A stretch of 64,000 nt of DNA from Neobacillus niacini (GTDB lineage: Bacteria; Bacillota; Bacilli; Bacillales; Cytobacillaceae), in assembly GCF_000759675.1 (NCBI RefSeq), contig NZ_BAWM01000152.1, positions 482,507-546,506 on the forward strand. Direction: 5' to 3'. The stretch's first letter is position 1, and every line of letters begins with the position of its first letter. Positions 43,943 through 52,866 of this stretch are shown one piece after another. The notes beneath the pieces are model-generated. The model ran no database searches. It saw only the letters and a list, made by a program, of their open reading frames with translations, and was not told the DNA's origin. Position numbers and translations under genes: made by a program.

Positions 43943-43971
43943 AAAGGCTGGCGTGTATCGTCAGCCTTTTT
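43943..43971 (+). terminator. cspD terminator
   Basis: AAAGGCTG / CAGCCTTTT stem followed by T-rich sequence. Confidence 0.85.
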
Positions 43972-44042
43972 CTATTTGCCCCAGGTGCCTGCTTGGGTAA
44001 TATATTCTTTATGAACAAATTCCTTAGTCGAGAAACTGCTAA

Positions 44043-44228
44043 TCATGTTAGCTTTTTCCCATATTCCTGCAGCTTTTCCCCTACTGTGCATTGTGAAATA
44101 CAAAAGCGATGTGCAAACCTCTTGCCGCCTTCCTGTTTAAACTGTTTATGGACAAAACAGCCATTACAGTATTGAGCCATTAGGGATTCAACATGATTAA
44201 ACAGTTCTTTTCTGCTTGAATTTTTCAC
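44043..44228 (-). CDS. Zinc-finger domain protein (YpeQ-like)
   Basis: 61 aa from a GTG. Cys pairs in YCNGCFVHK and FCISQC plus a His at RFAHRF; a family of small zinc proteins in Bacillales. Role unknown. 21 bp after the RNase H-like gene, same strand, matching ypeQ next to ypeP in B. subtilis. Confidence 0.8.
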   Translation of the reverse strand: MKNSSRKELFNHVESLMAQYCNGCFVHKQFKQEGGKRFAHRFCISQCTVGEKLQEYGKKLT

Positions 44229-44249
44229 GAGTTTACGGCACCCCGTTTC

Positions 44250-44915
44250 TTAAATTATTTGTGTCTTAGCGAATATTTCTTTCCCCTCTAACGCCTGAGT
44301 AGCTAATTTATCTGCTTCTTTATTGTCATTCCTTGGAATAGGAGTGTACTTTGGTGTGAGAGATAGTGCTTTGATTTTTTCCTCAATCCTGTCTAGCCAG
44401 GCATTGAGTACGTCCTCATAGCACGGCCATTCTCCCTCCAACTGCTTTAACACGACCTGTGAGTCTCCTTTGAATTCACAAGGCAAATGGTGAACGCCTA
44501 ATTCCTCTAAAATCGTTAGCGCATAATAAAAGGCTGCATATTCTGCTTCATTATTTGTTTCCATCTCATTGAACATTTCGTTCGCCCGAATTCGATATTT
44601 CTTTTTTCCTTGTTTAAAAAAGATAACTACACCAAGTCCTGCAGTGTTGGTTTCTTTTTGAAATCCACCATCAAAATAAACGGTAATTTCATGAGGATCA
44701 TCTTCAATTTCAGTGACAAGCTTTTTCAGTTCTTTTAAAATCCACGATGTACCTACTTCATCATAAAAATATATGTCACTAGCTTTTCCTAGCTTTTCAA
44801 GTTCTTCACCAGCTTGTATTGCCAATTCAGTTGATATCCAATCAGAAGTAAATTGTATTTTTTCATTTCTGCCTGTTTTATAATTCCACTCAAGTCTGTA
44901 TTTCATAATTTTCAA
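44250..44915 (-). CDS. RNase H-like protein (YpeP-like)
   Basis: 221 aa. About 75 N-terminal residues of unknown fold precede an RNase HI domain with a full set of acidic residues: VYFDGGF (D), NNEAEYAAF (E), FKGDSQVV (D), NKEADKLA (D). Likely cleaves RNA in RNA-DNA hybrids. Divergent from the second RNase H-like gene 190 bp away. Confidence 0.87.
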   Translation of the reverse strand: MKIMKYRLEWNYKTGRNEKIQFTSDWISTELAIQAGEELEKLGKASDIYFYDEVGTSWILKELKKLVTEIEDDPHEITVYFDGGFQKETNTAGLGVVIFFKQGKKKYRIRANEMFNEMETNNEAEYAAFYYALTILEELGVHHLPCEFKGDSQVVLKQLEGEWPCYEDVLNAWLDRIEEKIKALSLTPKYTPIPRNDNKEADKLATQALEGKEIFAKTQII

Positions 44916-45102
44916 CCTTTCTTTATAAAAAATTTCTGAGTTGAAAAGAAAGAATTTATTATTGGCATTTTCTTACAATATGTTTAACCTTCTAATCTTA
45001 GCATACCCATATCAACAAAGTAGAAATAGGAAAAATTTATTTCCTGCGTTTTGTGTTAGATTATGATAAACTTTCAATTAATATGAAACTGGAGGGTCTG
45101 CA

Positions 45103-45510
45103 TTGATTGAAGTTTATATCGATGGTGCCAGTGCTGGCAACCCGGGGCCAAGCGGTGCTGGAATATTTATTAAAGGGCATGGGACAGCGGAAAAATATTC
45201 AATCCCACTCGGCATGATGTCTAATCATGAGGCAGAATATCACGCCTTTATTAAAGCGTTAGAGATCTGCTTAGAAAAAGGCTATTCTCATTCAGTTGTA
45301 TCCTTTCGAACTGATTCAGAATTAGTTAATAAGGCTGTTGAGAAGGAATTTGTAAAAAACAAATTGTATGCTCCGCTGCTGGAAAAAGCATTACAGTTAT
45401 CCAAACAATTTGATTTATTTTTTATGAAGTGGATTCCAAGCATTGAAAATAAAGCAGCTGATGAATTGGCTCGGCTAGCAATCCGAAAAAACACATTGGA
45501 GGCTGAGTAA
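45103..45510 (+). CDS. RNase HI-type protein (second copy)
   Basis: 135 aa, TTG start after GGAGGGTC. Acidic residues: VYIDGASAGNPGPSG (D), NHEAEYHAF (E), RTDSELVNK (D), ENKAADELA (D). Stand-alone RNase H domain without a hybrid-binding domain. Followed 6 bp later by the EamA gene, so co-transcribed. Confidence 0.88.
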   Translation: MIEVYIDGASAGNPGPSGAGIFIKGHGTAEKYSIPLGMMSNHEAEYHAFIKALEICLEKGYSHSVVSFRTDSELVNKAVEKEFVKNKLYAPLLEKALQLSKQFDLFFMKWIPSIENKAADELARLAIRKNTLEAE

Positions 45511-45516
45511 AGCAAC

Positions 45517-46437
45517 ATGAAGAAGCCTATTTTTGCTGATATCAGCTTACTTTTCGTTACCTTTATTTGGGGTACAACGTTTGTTCTTGTTCAAAATGCC
45601 ATTAGCATGCTCGAACCATTTTCCTTTAACGGAATCCGCTTTTTATCAGCGGCAATCATGCTTTTATTTTGGCTATTTCTCTTTGAAAGAAAGCAGCTTG
45701 TTTTTTTCAATTTAAAAATGCTTGCCTCCGGAGTTTTTATTGGTTTCTGGCTATTCCTTGGCTACGCAACCCAAACGATTGGACTTTTATACACGACCAC
45801 TTCTAAAGCAGGCTTTATTACTGGACTAAGTGTAGTTTTTGTTCCATTGTTTTCGATGTTTTTGTTAAAACAGTTTCCAAGTAGAAATGCAGTCATCGGT
45901 GTTTCGATAGCCACCATTGGTTTGTTTCTTCTAACGATGACAGACGTAACCTCATTAAATATCGGAGATGGCTTTGTGTTTATTTGTGCGATTAGCTTTG
46001 CCCTGCATATTATTTTTACAGGCAAATTCTCGAGCAAATATCCAACCTTACTGTTAACGGTTATTCAAATCTCCACGGTAGCAATATTATCAATCTTTTC
46101 CTCCTTTATCTTTGAAGATTGGAGAAAATCATTTAATTCAGAAATATTGCTCTCACAAGATGTGCTGATCGCTTTAATTATCACGAGCATGTTTGCTACC
46201 GCATTAGCATTTTTAATTCAAACAAATTTTCAAAAATATACTACGGCAACAAGGGTGGCGTTAATTTTCGCAATGGAGCCCGTATTTGCAGCCATTGCCG
46301 GTTATTATTTGGCAGCTGAACGCTTATCGTACAGTGCGTTATTTGGATGCCTGCTTATTTTTGCAGGGATGATTTTCGCAGAGCTTCCAGCCAATAAATT
46401 TCCTCTTCTTAAGAAAAACAAGAGCTTTCAAGGGTAA
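45517..46437 (+). CDS. EamA-family (DMT) transporter
   Basis: 306 aa, ten TM helices in two five-helix EamA repeats. FIWGTTFVLVQNAI opens repeat one; ALIFAMEPVFAAIAGY closes the second. Drug/metabolite transporter superfamily, probably exporter; substrate unknown. Confidence 0.9.
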   Translation: MKKPIFADISLLFVTFIWGTTFVLVQNAISMLEPFSFNGIRFLSAAIMLLFWLFLFERKQLVFFNLKMLASGVFIGFWLFLGYATQTIGLLYTTTSKAGFITGLSVVFVPLFSMFLLKQFPSRNAVIGVSIATIGLFLLTMTDVTSLNIGDGFVFICAISFALHIIFTGKFSSKYPTLLLTVIQISTVAILSIFSSFIFEDWRKSFNSEILLSQDVLIALIITSMFATALAFLIQTNFQKYTTATRVALIFAMEPVFAAIAGYYLAAERLSYSALFGCLLIFAGMIFAELPANKFPLLKKNKSFQG

Positions 46438-46440
46438 AAC

Positions 46441-46467
46441 AAAATCCTCCTTTTTATGGAGGATTTT
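46441..46467. terminator. Bidirectional terminator
   Basis: Perfect 10-bp stem AAAATCCTCC / GGAGGATTTT between convergent genes. Confidence 0.9.
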
Positions 46468-46470
46468 CGT

Positions 46471-46752
46471 TTATATCGCCACTAGTTCTCGTTCTTTAAC
46501 GAACTTCAGGGCCGCATTTCTTGTTTGTATTTTGCTCGAAACAAGGGTTTCTAATAATGACACATAAAAGCTGCCATCGAAAGTTTTCTGGGCTTTTAAT
46601 GTGATCTCTATTGCGGAATTAATCAATTCATCGGAAGCATTCGTATAGTGTTTTCCAAAATATATAAAACCGATTGCATCCTCTTGAAATTGAAAACCTT
46701 TTCCTTCCAAGTAATGCAAGTACTCATCAACTGTCCGCACTGGCTTCTCCAT
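46471..46752 (-). CDS. Small conserved hypothetical protein (possibly DUF6123)
   Basis: 93 aa. RTVDEYLHYLEGKGFQF start, helical, no TM. I associate it with DUF6123, a small Bacillaceae family, but without a search this is tentative. Independent unit with the PAP2-like gene upstream on the same strand. Confidence 0.6.
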   Translation of the reverse strand: MEKPVRTVDEYLHYLEGKGFQFQEDAIGFIYFGKHYTNASDELINSAIEITLKAQKTFDGSFYVSLLETLVSSKIQTRNAALKFVKERELVAI

Positions 46753-46767
46753 CCCTCTCCAAGCAAT

Positions 46768-47283
46768 CTAAAACCATCTATTATCAAATTTTACCTTAAA
46801 ATTCGACAATTTTCTACTCTTTTTTGTGCAAACATGCCCAGCTATTCCGACTAAAGCCCCAAGGATTGCACCGCCAATTACTTCTTCAGGCTGATGTCCT
46901 AACATTTCCTTTAACTTTTTCGGAGATTCTTGTTCAAATTCTACGGTTTCTTCTTTATCCACTTTCTCAATTAAATCATGCATCGAATTAACTTTAAGGG
47001 TAAGTTCACCTGTTTGGCGTCGAATCCCCTGTGCGTCATACATAACAATCAACCCATAAACAAGCGATAGAGCAAAATCAAATGTTGGCAGACCGCGTTG
47101 CAAAGCAATATAGGTAGTTAGTGTAGAGACTCCTGCTGAATGGGAGCTCGGCATGCCACCAGTTTGGAAAAAGAGGTCTGGGCGCCATTCTTCCTTTTTA
47201 TAATAATGAATTGGGATTTTCAAGCCCTGTGCTAAGCCAATACTAAATAGGGCTAAATAAACACCTTTGTTCATTTTTATCAC
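46768..47283 (-). CDS. Divergent PAP2 family membrane protein (DUF212, YuiD-like)
   Basis: 171 aa. GGMPSSHSAGVSTLTTY, MYDAQGIRRQTG and LGHQPEEVIGGAILG match the DUF212 family of PAP2-like putative phosphatases; the SSHSA histidine is conserved. Three or four TM helices. Substrate unknown; lipid phosphate possible. Confidence 0.88.
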   Translation of the reverse strand: MIKMNKGVYLALFSIGLAQGLKIPIHYYKKEEWRPDLFFQTGGMPSSHSAGVSTLTTYIALQRGLPTFDFALSLVYGLIVMYDAQGIRRQTGELTLKVNSMHDLIEKVDKEETVEFEQESPKKLKEMLGHQPEEVIGGAILGALVGIAGHVCTKKSRKLSNFKVKFDNRWF

Positions 47284-47360
47284 CTCTTATCTTTATTGTT
47301 TAGAAAGTTGAGTTTTATTATTCTGAGTGGAAATACTAAAAAAATGGGAGGTGAATGAAA

Positions 47361-47498
47361 GTGAGCAAAAACGATAATGCCAATCGCGGTGTAAAGGCTC
47401 CAAGGGTTAATCCACAAGGATATGGTCAAGACGCAGAGTTCGCTGAGGAACCAAAAAGCAAATTAGAAAATGCTGCTAAGAAAAAAAATACAAAATAA
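47361..47498 (+). CDS. sspL: Small acid-soluble spore protein SspL
   Basis: 45 aa from the GTG at 47361, with GGGAGGTG 7 nt before it. An ATG two codons upstream overlaps that site too closely. NRGVKAPRVNPQG, EEPKSKLENAAKKKNTK resembles B. subtilis SspL (which ends in a KTELEERAKKSNTK-like tail). Minor spore-core protein, sigma-G dependent in B. subtilis. Missed by ORF length filters. Confidence 0.82.
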   Translation: MSKNDNANRGVKAPRVNPQGYGQDAEFAEEPKSKLENAAKKKNTK

Positions 47499-47509
47499 TT
47501 GTATGGAAA

Positions 47510-47536
47510 GAGGCTGCCCTATTATGGGACAGCCTC
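47510..47536. terminator. Hairpin between sspL and the TatD gene
   Basis: GAGGCTGCCC / GGGACAGCCTC stem with TATTAT loop and one bulge. A similar hairpin sits at 51611-51637. Confidence 0.7.
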
Positions 47537-47567
47537 AGGTTTTACATCATAAGTGAGAGCCAGTTAA

Positions 47568-48338
47568 TTATATATTAAAAAAGATTTTAGTATTGTTTCG
47601 AATTTGCGTGTTTATATCCTGAAAATTCATACCTTTGATTTCCGCTATTTTTTTAAGCGACTCCTTCATCATAAGGGGGTGTGTTCTTTTTCCAGAAAAT
47701 GGACCTTCAAAGGGCCATGGGCCATCTGTTTCAACCATAATTTGATTAATCGAATAATGTCGAACTAAAGTGACGTTTTCAGGTTCTTCCATGGCAACCT
47801 CCGGTGTAACTGAAACAAAGTATCCGTTTGCCATCATTCTCTCGGTTGTCAGCTGATCCCCTTTAAACCAGTGAAAATGAGCTTTAGAAACAGAATGCTT
47901 TTCGAGAAGATCACAAACAACTGGCGCATCAGAATAGACCGCATGAAGAGAGATTGGCTTTTCCCATTTTTTCGCTAGATTCACAAATATTTCAAGTAAT
48001 TCAATATAGCGGCCATAGTCATTTTTTGTGACTTTATTTTCTGCCTTCATAAAAAATGGCAGCCCTACTTCTCCTACAGCAATCATTTTGTCTTTGTTAA
48101 CACTCATCCAGTTTATTAGTTCATCAAGTTCTTTTTCTGTAGGTAGAAGCTGCTCTGGATGAAAACCAAATGCTGGTTTTACGATAGGAAATTGTTCCGA
48201 TAAAACTAGATTCCTTTTACAGGAATCCACATTCATCGAAACTGAAACGAGTGCTTCAATGGTTTCGTTCTTCTCAGCTACCGCGGCAATTTCAATGTCA
48301 TCATATTGATCTAAATGGATATGTGCGTCTATTAGCAT
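47568..48338 (-). CDS. TatD-family metal-dependent hydrolase in the thiamine-precursor operon
   Basis: 256 aa. Metal motifs DAHIHLDQY, GEVGLPFF, SLHAVYSDA, KAHFHWFKG and VETDGPW. Divergent from housekeeping TatD nucleases in several of these. Start at 48338 (AAGGATGGGG upstream) still overlaps the ATPase gene by 38 nt, so it belongs to the TPP-controlled operon. It might hydrolyse a thiamine-related compound rather than DNA (inference). Confidence 0.83.
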   Translation of the reverse strand: MLIDAHIHLDQYDDIEIAAVAEKNETIEALVSVSMNVDSCKRNLVLSEQFPIVKPAFGFHPEQLLPTEKELDELINWMSVNKDKMIAVGEVGLPFFMKAENKVTKNDYGRYIELLEIFVNLAKKWEKPISLHAVYSDAPVVCDLLEKHSVSKAHFHWFKGDQLTTERMMANGYFVSVTPEVAMEEPENVTLVRHYSINQIMVETDGPWPFEGPFSGKRTHPLMMKESLKKIAEIKGMNFQDINTQIRNNTKIFFNI

Positions 48339-49089
48339 CCCCATCCTTTTCACTTCCTACGTTTTTTAATGAATAAGTAACAGTCCGCTTCCATTTTAGA
48401 AATTTATCATCTAAAAACAAGCTTTCATCCCGCGGGCGTTTGAACGGGACCTTGAATTCCGCTGCCACTCTTGTTGGCTTTGCGGATATCACAATAATCC
48501 TATCTGATAGAAACAATGCTTCTTCTATCGAATGAGTAACAAACAGCACGGTCCGACGATAGTCCTCCCAAATCGAAAGAAGCCATTTTTGCATCTCTAA
48601 TCTTGTTAATTCATCTAGCGCCGAAAAAGGCTCATCAAGACAAATGAGAGATTGGGGACTTAGCAGGGCTCGTATAAACGCGACGCGCTGCTTCATTCCG
48701 CCTGAAAGCTCTTCCGGACGAGCATGTACATAATCAGTAAGACCAGCTTTATGAAGCATTTCGATCGCTTTATCACGATCCTTTTTTCCCTGCAGTTCAG
48801 CTCCGAGCAATACATTTTGTAAAACTGTCCGCCAAGGCAGGAGTGAAGGCGTTTGCGGCATAAAACTAATCGAGCCGCGTTTTCCAATAATATTATTCCC
48901 TTCAAGCTGAATGACACCTTTCTCAGGAGTCATTATCCCGCCAATTAAGTTAAAAATTGTACTTTTTCCACTTCCAGATGGCCCGATAATGGTAACAAAC
49001 TCTTCTTTTTCAATCGAAAAAGATAAATCTGATAGAACCTCATTTGGTCCAAAATTTTTTACAATGTGATCAACCAGTAAATGACTCAC
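48301..49089 (-). CDS. ABC transporter ATP-binding protein (ThiZ-like)
   Basis: 262 aa. Walker A GPSGSGKSTIFN, LSGGMKQRVAFIRALL, LICLDEPFSALDELT. Nitrate/sulfonate/thiamine-precursor class. The GTG at 49089 overlaps the permease stop (GTGA) and has GGGAGG 9 nt upstream, better than the in-frame start at 49116. Confidence 0.88.
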   Translation of the reverse strand: MSHLLVDHIVKNFGPNEVLSDLSFSIEKEEFVTIIGPSGSGKSTIFNLIGGIMTPEKGVIQLEGNNIIGKRGSISFMPQTPSLLPWRTVLQNVLLGAELQGKKDRDKAIEMLHKAGLTDYVHARPEELSGGMKQRVAFIRALLSPQSLICLDEPFSALDELTRLEMQKWLLSIWEDYRRTVLFVTHSIEEALFLSDRIIVISAKPTRVAAEFKVPFKRPRDESLFLDDKFLKWKRTVTYSLKNVGSEKDGDANRRTYPFRSI

Positions 49090-49853
49090 TCCATGGTACC
49101 TCCCTTGCTTTGCCAACGAATGAAATACTTTTCGGCTGCAACAATAACTGCAAAAAATAAGAGACTTAGTACCATGATCGATAAAATGGCAACGAATACC
49201 TTGTCTGTTCTAAATGAAGACGATGCTAAGGTCATATAAACGCCAATTCCTTTTTCCGCTCCGAGCCATTCAGAAATTACAGCCCCCATAACACTATAAG
49301 TTGCTGAAATTTTTAAGCCCGAAAAAACGGATGGAAGTGCATATGGCCATTCAAGCTTCCAAAACATTTGAGACTTGCCAGCCCCAGCCATCAACATATA
49401 ATGTTTATGGGCATACGGAACTTGTTTAAAACCATCTAAAGCTGCTACAGTTATAGGAAAAAAACAGGTAAGGGTAATTACAATAATTTTAGGTAATAAT
49501 CCAAATCCAAACCATATGACGAGCAGGGGAGCGAGGACAATAATCGGAACATTTTGTGATAAAATAAGCAAAGGGTACACTGAGTCACGGATCCATGGGA
49601 CCAAATGCAGCGAGACAGCAACAACCAATCCAACTGTTGTCCCTACCAAAAACCCCTCGACCGCAATTTTCGCTGTTGAGACTAAATCTGGATAAAACGA
49701 CGTCCAACCTGAAATAATCTCATTTATTATCATTGTAGGTGCCGGTAAGAGCCAATCAGGTACTTTCGTTATCTTTACAATGATTTCCCATAAAATGAAC
49801 AAAAGAAGGAGAACCGCTATCGGTCTCCATCCTTTTCTAATTAAATAGTTCAT
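49086..49853 (-). CDS. ABC transporter permease (ThiX-like)
   Basis: 255 aa, six TM helices. EAA-type loop around YMLMAGAGKSQMFWKLEWPYALP. SsuC/TauC/ThiX class. 4-nt overlap with the binding-protein gene upstream. Confidence 0.88.
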   Translation of the reverse strand: MNYLIRKGWRPIAVLLLLFILWEIIVKITKVPDWLLPAPTMIINEIISGWTSFYPDLVSTAKIAVEGFLVGTTVGLVVAVSLHLVPWIRDSVYPLLILSQNVPIIVLAPLLVIWFGFGLLPKIIVITLTCFFPITVAALDGFKQVPYAHKHYMLMAGAGKSQMFWKLEWPYALPSVFSGLKISATYSVMGAVISEWLGAEKGIGVYMTLASSSFRTDKVFVAILSIMVLSLLFFAVIVAAEKYFIRWQSKGGTME

Positions 49854-50140
49854 CGATATTTTTCCGTTAGGGTTTCCAACGTAATACCTGATGGCTGGTA
49901 AAGTACTTTAATTTGAGAAATCACATTTTTACTGCCCATTTCCATCATCCGTTCGTTCATTTTTTCAATGATTGAAAACAAATGGGATAACTCCCCTTCC
50001 ATTGTCGTCTCTAACGGATGTACCTCATATTTGACCCCGGATTCATCGATCACTCGAATTGCTTCGTCCACATATGGAATCACATCCCCACCATCAGACG
50101 GCTTCGGGATGATTTGTATACTGACTAGTGCATTTGCCAT
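49850..50140 (-). CDS. MTH1187/YkoF-type thiamine-binding protein
   Basis: 96 aa. ALVSIQIIPKPSDGGDVIPYVDEAIRVI and EVHPLETTMEGEL match the MTH1187 fold, which binds thiamine or its pyrimidine (HMP) moiety. Probably a cytoplasmic acceptor or sensor. Sits between binding protein and permease. Confidence 0.85.
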   Translation of the reverse strand: MANALVSIQIIPKPSDGGDVIPYVDEAIRVIDESGVKYEVHPLETTMEGELSHLFSIIEKMNERMMEMGSKNVISQIKVLYQPSGITLETLTEKYR

Positions 50141-50151
50141 AATAACCCCTC

Positions 50152-51168
50152 CTATTCAGGTAAGAACTCATTCGTAAAAGCTTTTTTAGCTTCTAATTCT
50201 TCTTCTAGCAATCCATTTTCATACATCCAGGAAGCATAGTTCTCCCAAACCTCAAGCTTTTGTTCACCCCAGCGAGGTGCATCATCCTGATATTTAGGCG
50301 CTAACCATTCTTGACTCTTTTTCACAAGCTCTGGATCTAAATCTGGCGCTGCTTTTAATAAAATATCTGCTGCATCACCTGGGTTTTCGATAGCAAATTC
50401 ATACCCTTTAGCAGCTGCTTTTACAAATGCTTTTACCGTGTCAGGATTTTCTGCAATCATTTTTTCATTTGTTGTTAATACAGGCGTGTAATAATCTAGT
50501 TTTTCTGAGTAGTCGGTTAAATATACCATGTTTATTTTCTCACCGCGCAGCTCTGCCTCAACTCCGGTCCACCCATAATAAATCCAGGCGAAATCAATAT
50601 CTTTTTTAACCGCGGTAAAGAAATCCGTGTCTCCAATATTGATAATTTTCACCTTCTCAACATCGGCATTTTCTGTTTTCATTAATGAATCAATTACAGA
50701 TTTTTCTGCAGGAGATCCCCATCCGCCATATGTTTTACCCGCAAAATCCTTTGGCGTAATTATGTTTTTACCTGCAGGAGAGGCGAATCCAGATGTATTA
50801 TGCTGAATTACAGCCGCAATTGATACAAGAGGGACACCTTGAATCCGAGCCTGTGTTACACCTTCTTGATAGCCAACCCCAAATTGTGATTTTCCGGATG
50901 CAACTAATTGGTCAGCACCTGCTTCACCCGGCATAATAATATTGACATCTAGGCCTTCTTCTTTAAAATAACCTTTTTCCTTCGCAACATATAACCCTGT
51001 ATGGTTCGTGTTTGGTGTCCAATCTAATACAACCGTAACTTTTTCAAGGCTTTTTTTATCTTCTTGCTCACTTCCCTGTGAATTTTCCTTATTATTTGTA
51101 CCACAGCCTGCAATTAACAAGACAGCTAGTAACAAACTAATCCATGTCTTCACTTTCACTTTTATCAT
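50152..51168 (-). CDS. ABC transporter substrate-binding lipoprotein, NMT1/THI5-like (ThiY-like)
   Basis: 338 aa. Lipoprotein signal ending LLIAGCGTN. VTVVLDWTPNTNHTGLYVA is the NMT1/ThiY signature, plus YYGWTGVEAELRG. Binds a formylaminopyrimidine or related thiamine precursor outside the cell (family knowledge). First gene after the TPP riboswitch. Confidence 0.9.
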   Translation of the reverse strand: MIKVKVKTWISLLLAVLLIAGCGTNNKENSQGSEQEDKKSLEKVTVVLDWTPNTNHTGLYVAKEKGYFKEEGLDVNIIMPGEAGADQLVASGKSQFGVGYQEGVTQARIQGVPLVSIAAVIQHNTSGFASPAGKNIITPKDFAGKTYGGWGSPAEKSVIDSLMKTENADVEKVKIINIGDTDFFTAVKKDIDFAWIYYGWTGVEAELRGEKINMVYLTDYSEKLDYYTPVLTTNEKMIAENPDTVKAFVKAAAKGYEFAIENPGDAADILLKAAPDLDPELVKKSQEWLAPKYQDDAPRWGEQKLEVWENYASWMYENGLLEEELEAKKAFTNEFLPE

Positions 51169-51251
51169 CCTCTATTAAGTAATTTGCAGAAATAGGCTTG
51201 GATAACATTTTCACGTTTTTTACTTAAAAGGACGTTTTTTAATATGAAAAA

Positions 51252-51276
51252 GCGCCCTAGTTTTAAGCATGGGCGC
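51252..51276 (-). terminator. Riboswitch expression-platform terminator
   Basis: GCGCCC / GGGCGC stem, 13-nt loop, then TTTTTC on the minus strand, between the riboswitch and the ThiY-like start. Expected to form when TPP is bound. Confidence 0.8.
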
Positions 51277-51304
51277 ACACTAACAAAAATCGTTTTGTTA
51301 AATA

Positions 51305-51392
51305 TGTTCCCTCCGCTGGTGTTAACCAGATCAGGTTCAAAGGGTCATTATCTCATGGATAACCTCTCAACCGGCAACACCGGCTCCCCTAT
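51305..51392 (-). promoter_or_regulatory. TPP (THI-box) riboswitch
   Basis: Minus strand contains GGGGAGCC, GTTGAGAGG, TGACCCTTTGAACCTGATCTGG and AACACCAGCGGAGGGAA parts of the TPP aptamer, in order (the usual CUGAGA reads TTGAGA). Controls the transport operon 51168-47568. Confidence 0.95.
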
Positions 51393-51610
51393 TTTTTAGT
51401 CTATTTCCTATCATCATTCATATTATAATTGCATTTTAGCGATAATCCTATTAAAAAGTATTATCCATGGTTATTTTTTCTCCACAGTCACCGATATATT
51501 CTATCCAACCAAATGAAAGCCTATTTTTCTAATTTACCTTAGCTGCTGAACCAATTTCTCGTAATTTTATTAGAAAAGCCCCGCCATTCAATAGGCAAAT
51601 TATTTGGAGG

Positions 51611-51637
51611 GAGGCCGCCCCTTGTTGAGACAGCCTC
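51611..51637 (-). terminator. Terminator of the exonuclease gene
   Basis: Stem GAGGC...GCCTC downstream of YpcP, similar in sequence to 47510-47536. Confidence 0.7.
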
Positions 51638-51642
51638 GGATT

Positions 51643-52536
51643 TTAGGAAACAAACGATGATTCAAGCGGCAGAAGACGCTGTAAGCCACGAAGTTCTAGT
51701 TCCATTAATTTATTTAATGCTTTTTCCTTTTCAATCTTAAGTCCAGCCTCTTCAAGATCACATGTTACAGGAACGTCACATTTAATTTCCGCAAGCATTC
51801 GTGATAAATGGAGCATTTCTAAATCCTGTTCAATTTTTGTTTTATGTGACTTTGAAAGACGATCGAGATTTGAAATAATCCCCTCAACATGCTCAAATTC
51901 CTTTAAAAGCTTAAGAGCAGTTTTCTCACCAATTCCCTTAACTCCAGGATAATTGTCACTTGGGTCACCCATTAATGCTTTTAAATCTATCATTTGCCGC
52001 GGTTTAATCCCTTTTTCTTCAAAGAAAGTATCAGGGGTATGAACAAGGTAGTTCCCATAGCCTTTTTTCAATAAGATTACCGAGATACTTTCATCCAGAA
52101 GCTGAAGGATATCTTGGTCACCCGTTAGTATCGAAACATGTGCATGCTCTCTAGCTTGATACGCAATGGTTCCAATACAGTCATCTGCTTCATAGCCCGC
52201 TAAACCAATGTTAGGGATGTCAAAAGCGGCAACTACTTCTTTTACTAAATCAAATTGAGGGATTAATTCGACTGGTGCTTCACCGCGATTCCCTTTATAT
52301 GCATCAAATAACTCTGATCTGAACGTTTTACTGCCCATATCCCAGCAAACCGCTACATGCGATGGCTTAAAGGAAGATACTGCAGTAAATAAATGTTTAA
52401 TGAATCCGTGAATTCCATTCGTCGGAATTCCTTTTGAATTTATCATAAACTGACCTGTTACAGCCGTTGCATAAAAAGCACGAAATAACAGCGCCATTCC
52501 ATCAACTAGCATAAGTGAAGGTTTTTGATTTTCCAA
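51643..52536 (-). CDS. 5'-3' exonuclease (YpcP/ExoR-like, PolI N-terminal-like)
   Basis: 297 aa. LMLVDGMALLFRAFYA, YKGNRGEAPVELIPQ, YEADDCIGTIAY, ILTGDQDILQLL and GDPSDNYPGVKGIGEKTAL: the FEN/5'-nuclease metal site and helix-hairpin-helix are complete. Probably removes RNA primers. TTG start with AGGAGGTC 6 nt upstream. Confidence 0.92.
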   Translation of the reverse strand: MENQKPSLMLVDGMALLFRAFYATAVTGQFMINSKGIPTNGIHGFIKHLFTAVSSFKPSHVAVCWDMGSKTFRSELFDAYKGNRGEAPVELIPQFDLVKEVVAAFDIPNIGLAGYEADDCIGTIAYQAREHAHVSILTGDQDILQLLDESISVILLKKGYGNYLVHTPDTFFEEKGIKPRQMIDLKALMGDPSDNYPGVKGIGEKTALKLLKEFEHVEGIISNLDRLSKSHKTKIEQDLEMLHLSRMLAEIKCDVPVTCDLEEAGLKIEKEKALNKLMELELRGLQRLLPLESSFVS

Positions 52537-52558
52537 AGTATAGACCTCCTAAATTAAA

Positions 52559-52820
52559 AGCGGAAGCGCCTTGAACAGGGAAAAAAGCAGTTCATTTTTT
52601 CCTCGGGGCGACAGGCATAAGACGAGCGGCGAGAAGGTTGCTCTTTAACCTTCTTGGCGGATTGTCTGAAATGTGAAGGCGACTGTCCTGGGACGAAGGC
52701 ATAAGACGAACCCTGCAAGAAGGCGCTTTTTGCCTTCTTCAGGGGGTGGCTTATGACTCGAGTCCCAAGGAGCCGCAACTAGACAAGCTTATGACCCCGA
52801 GCCCCTAGGCGCTGGAGCTA
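52559..52820. repeat. Interspersed repeat, long form, copy E (262 bp)
   Basis: About 90% identical by eye to copy A (4353-4615), same ends AGCGGAAGCGCCTTG...CTAGGCGCTGGAGCT and same block order. It occupies the gap upstream of the exonuclease gene. Confidence 0.9.
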
Positions 52821-52866
52821 GGTATATCAATTAAAAACAACAAGGATTCTATTATAGCATAAAAAA

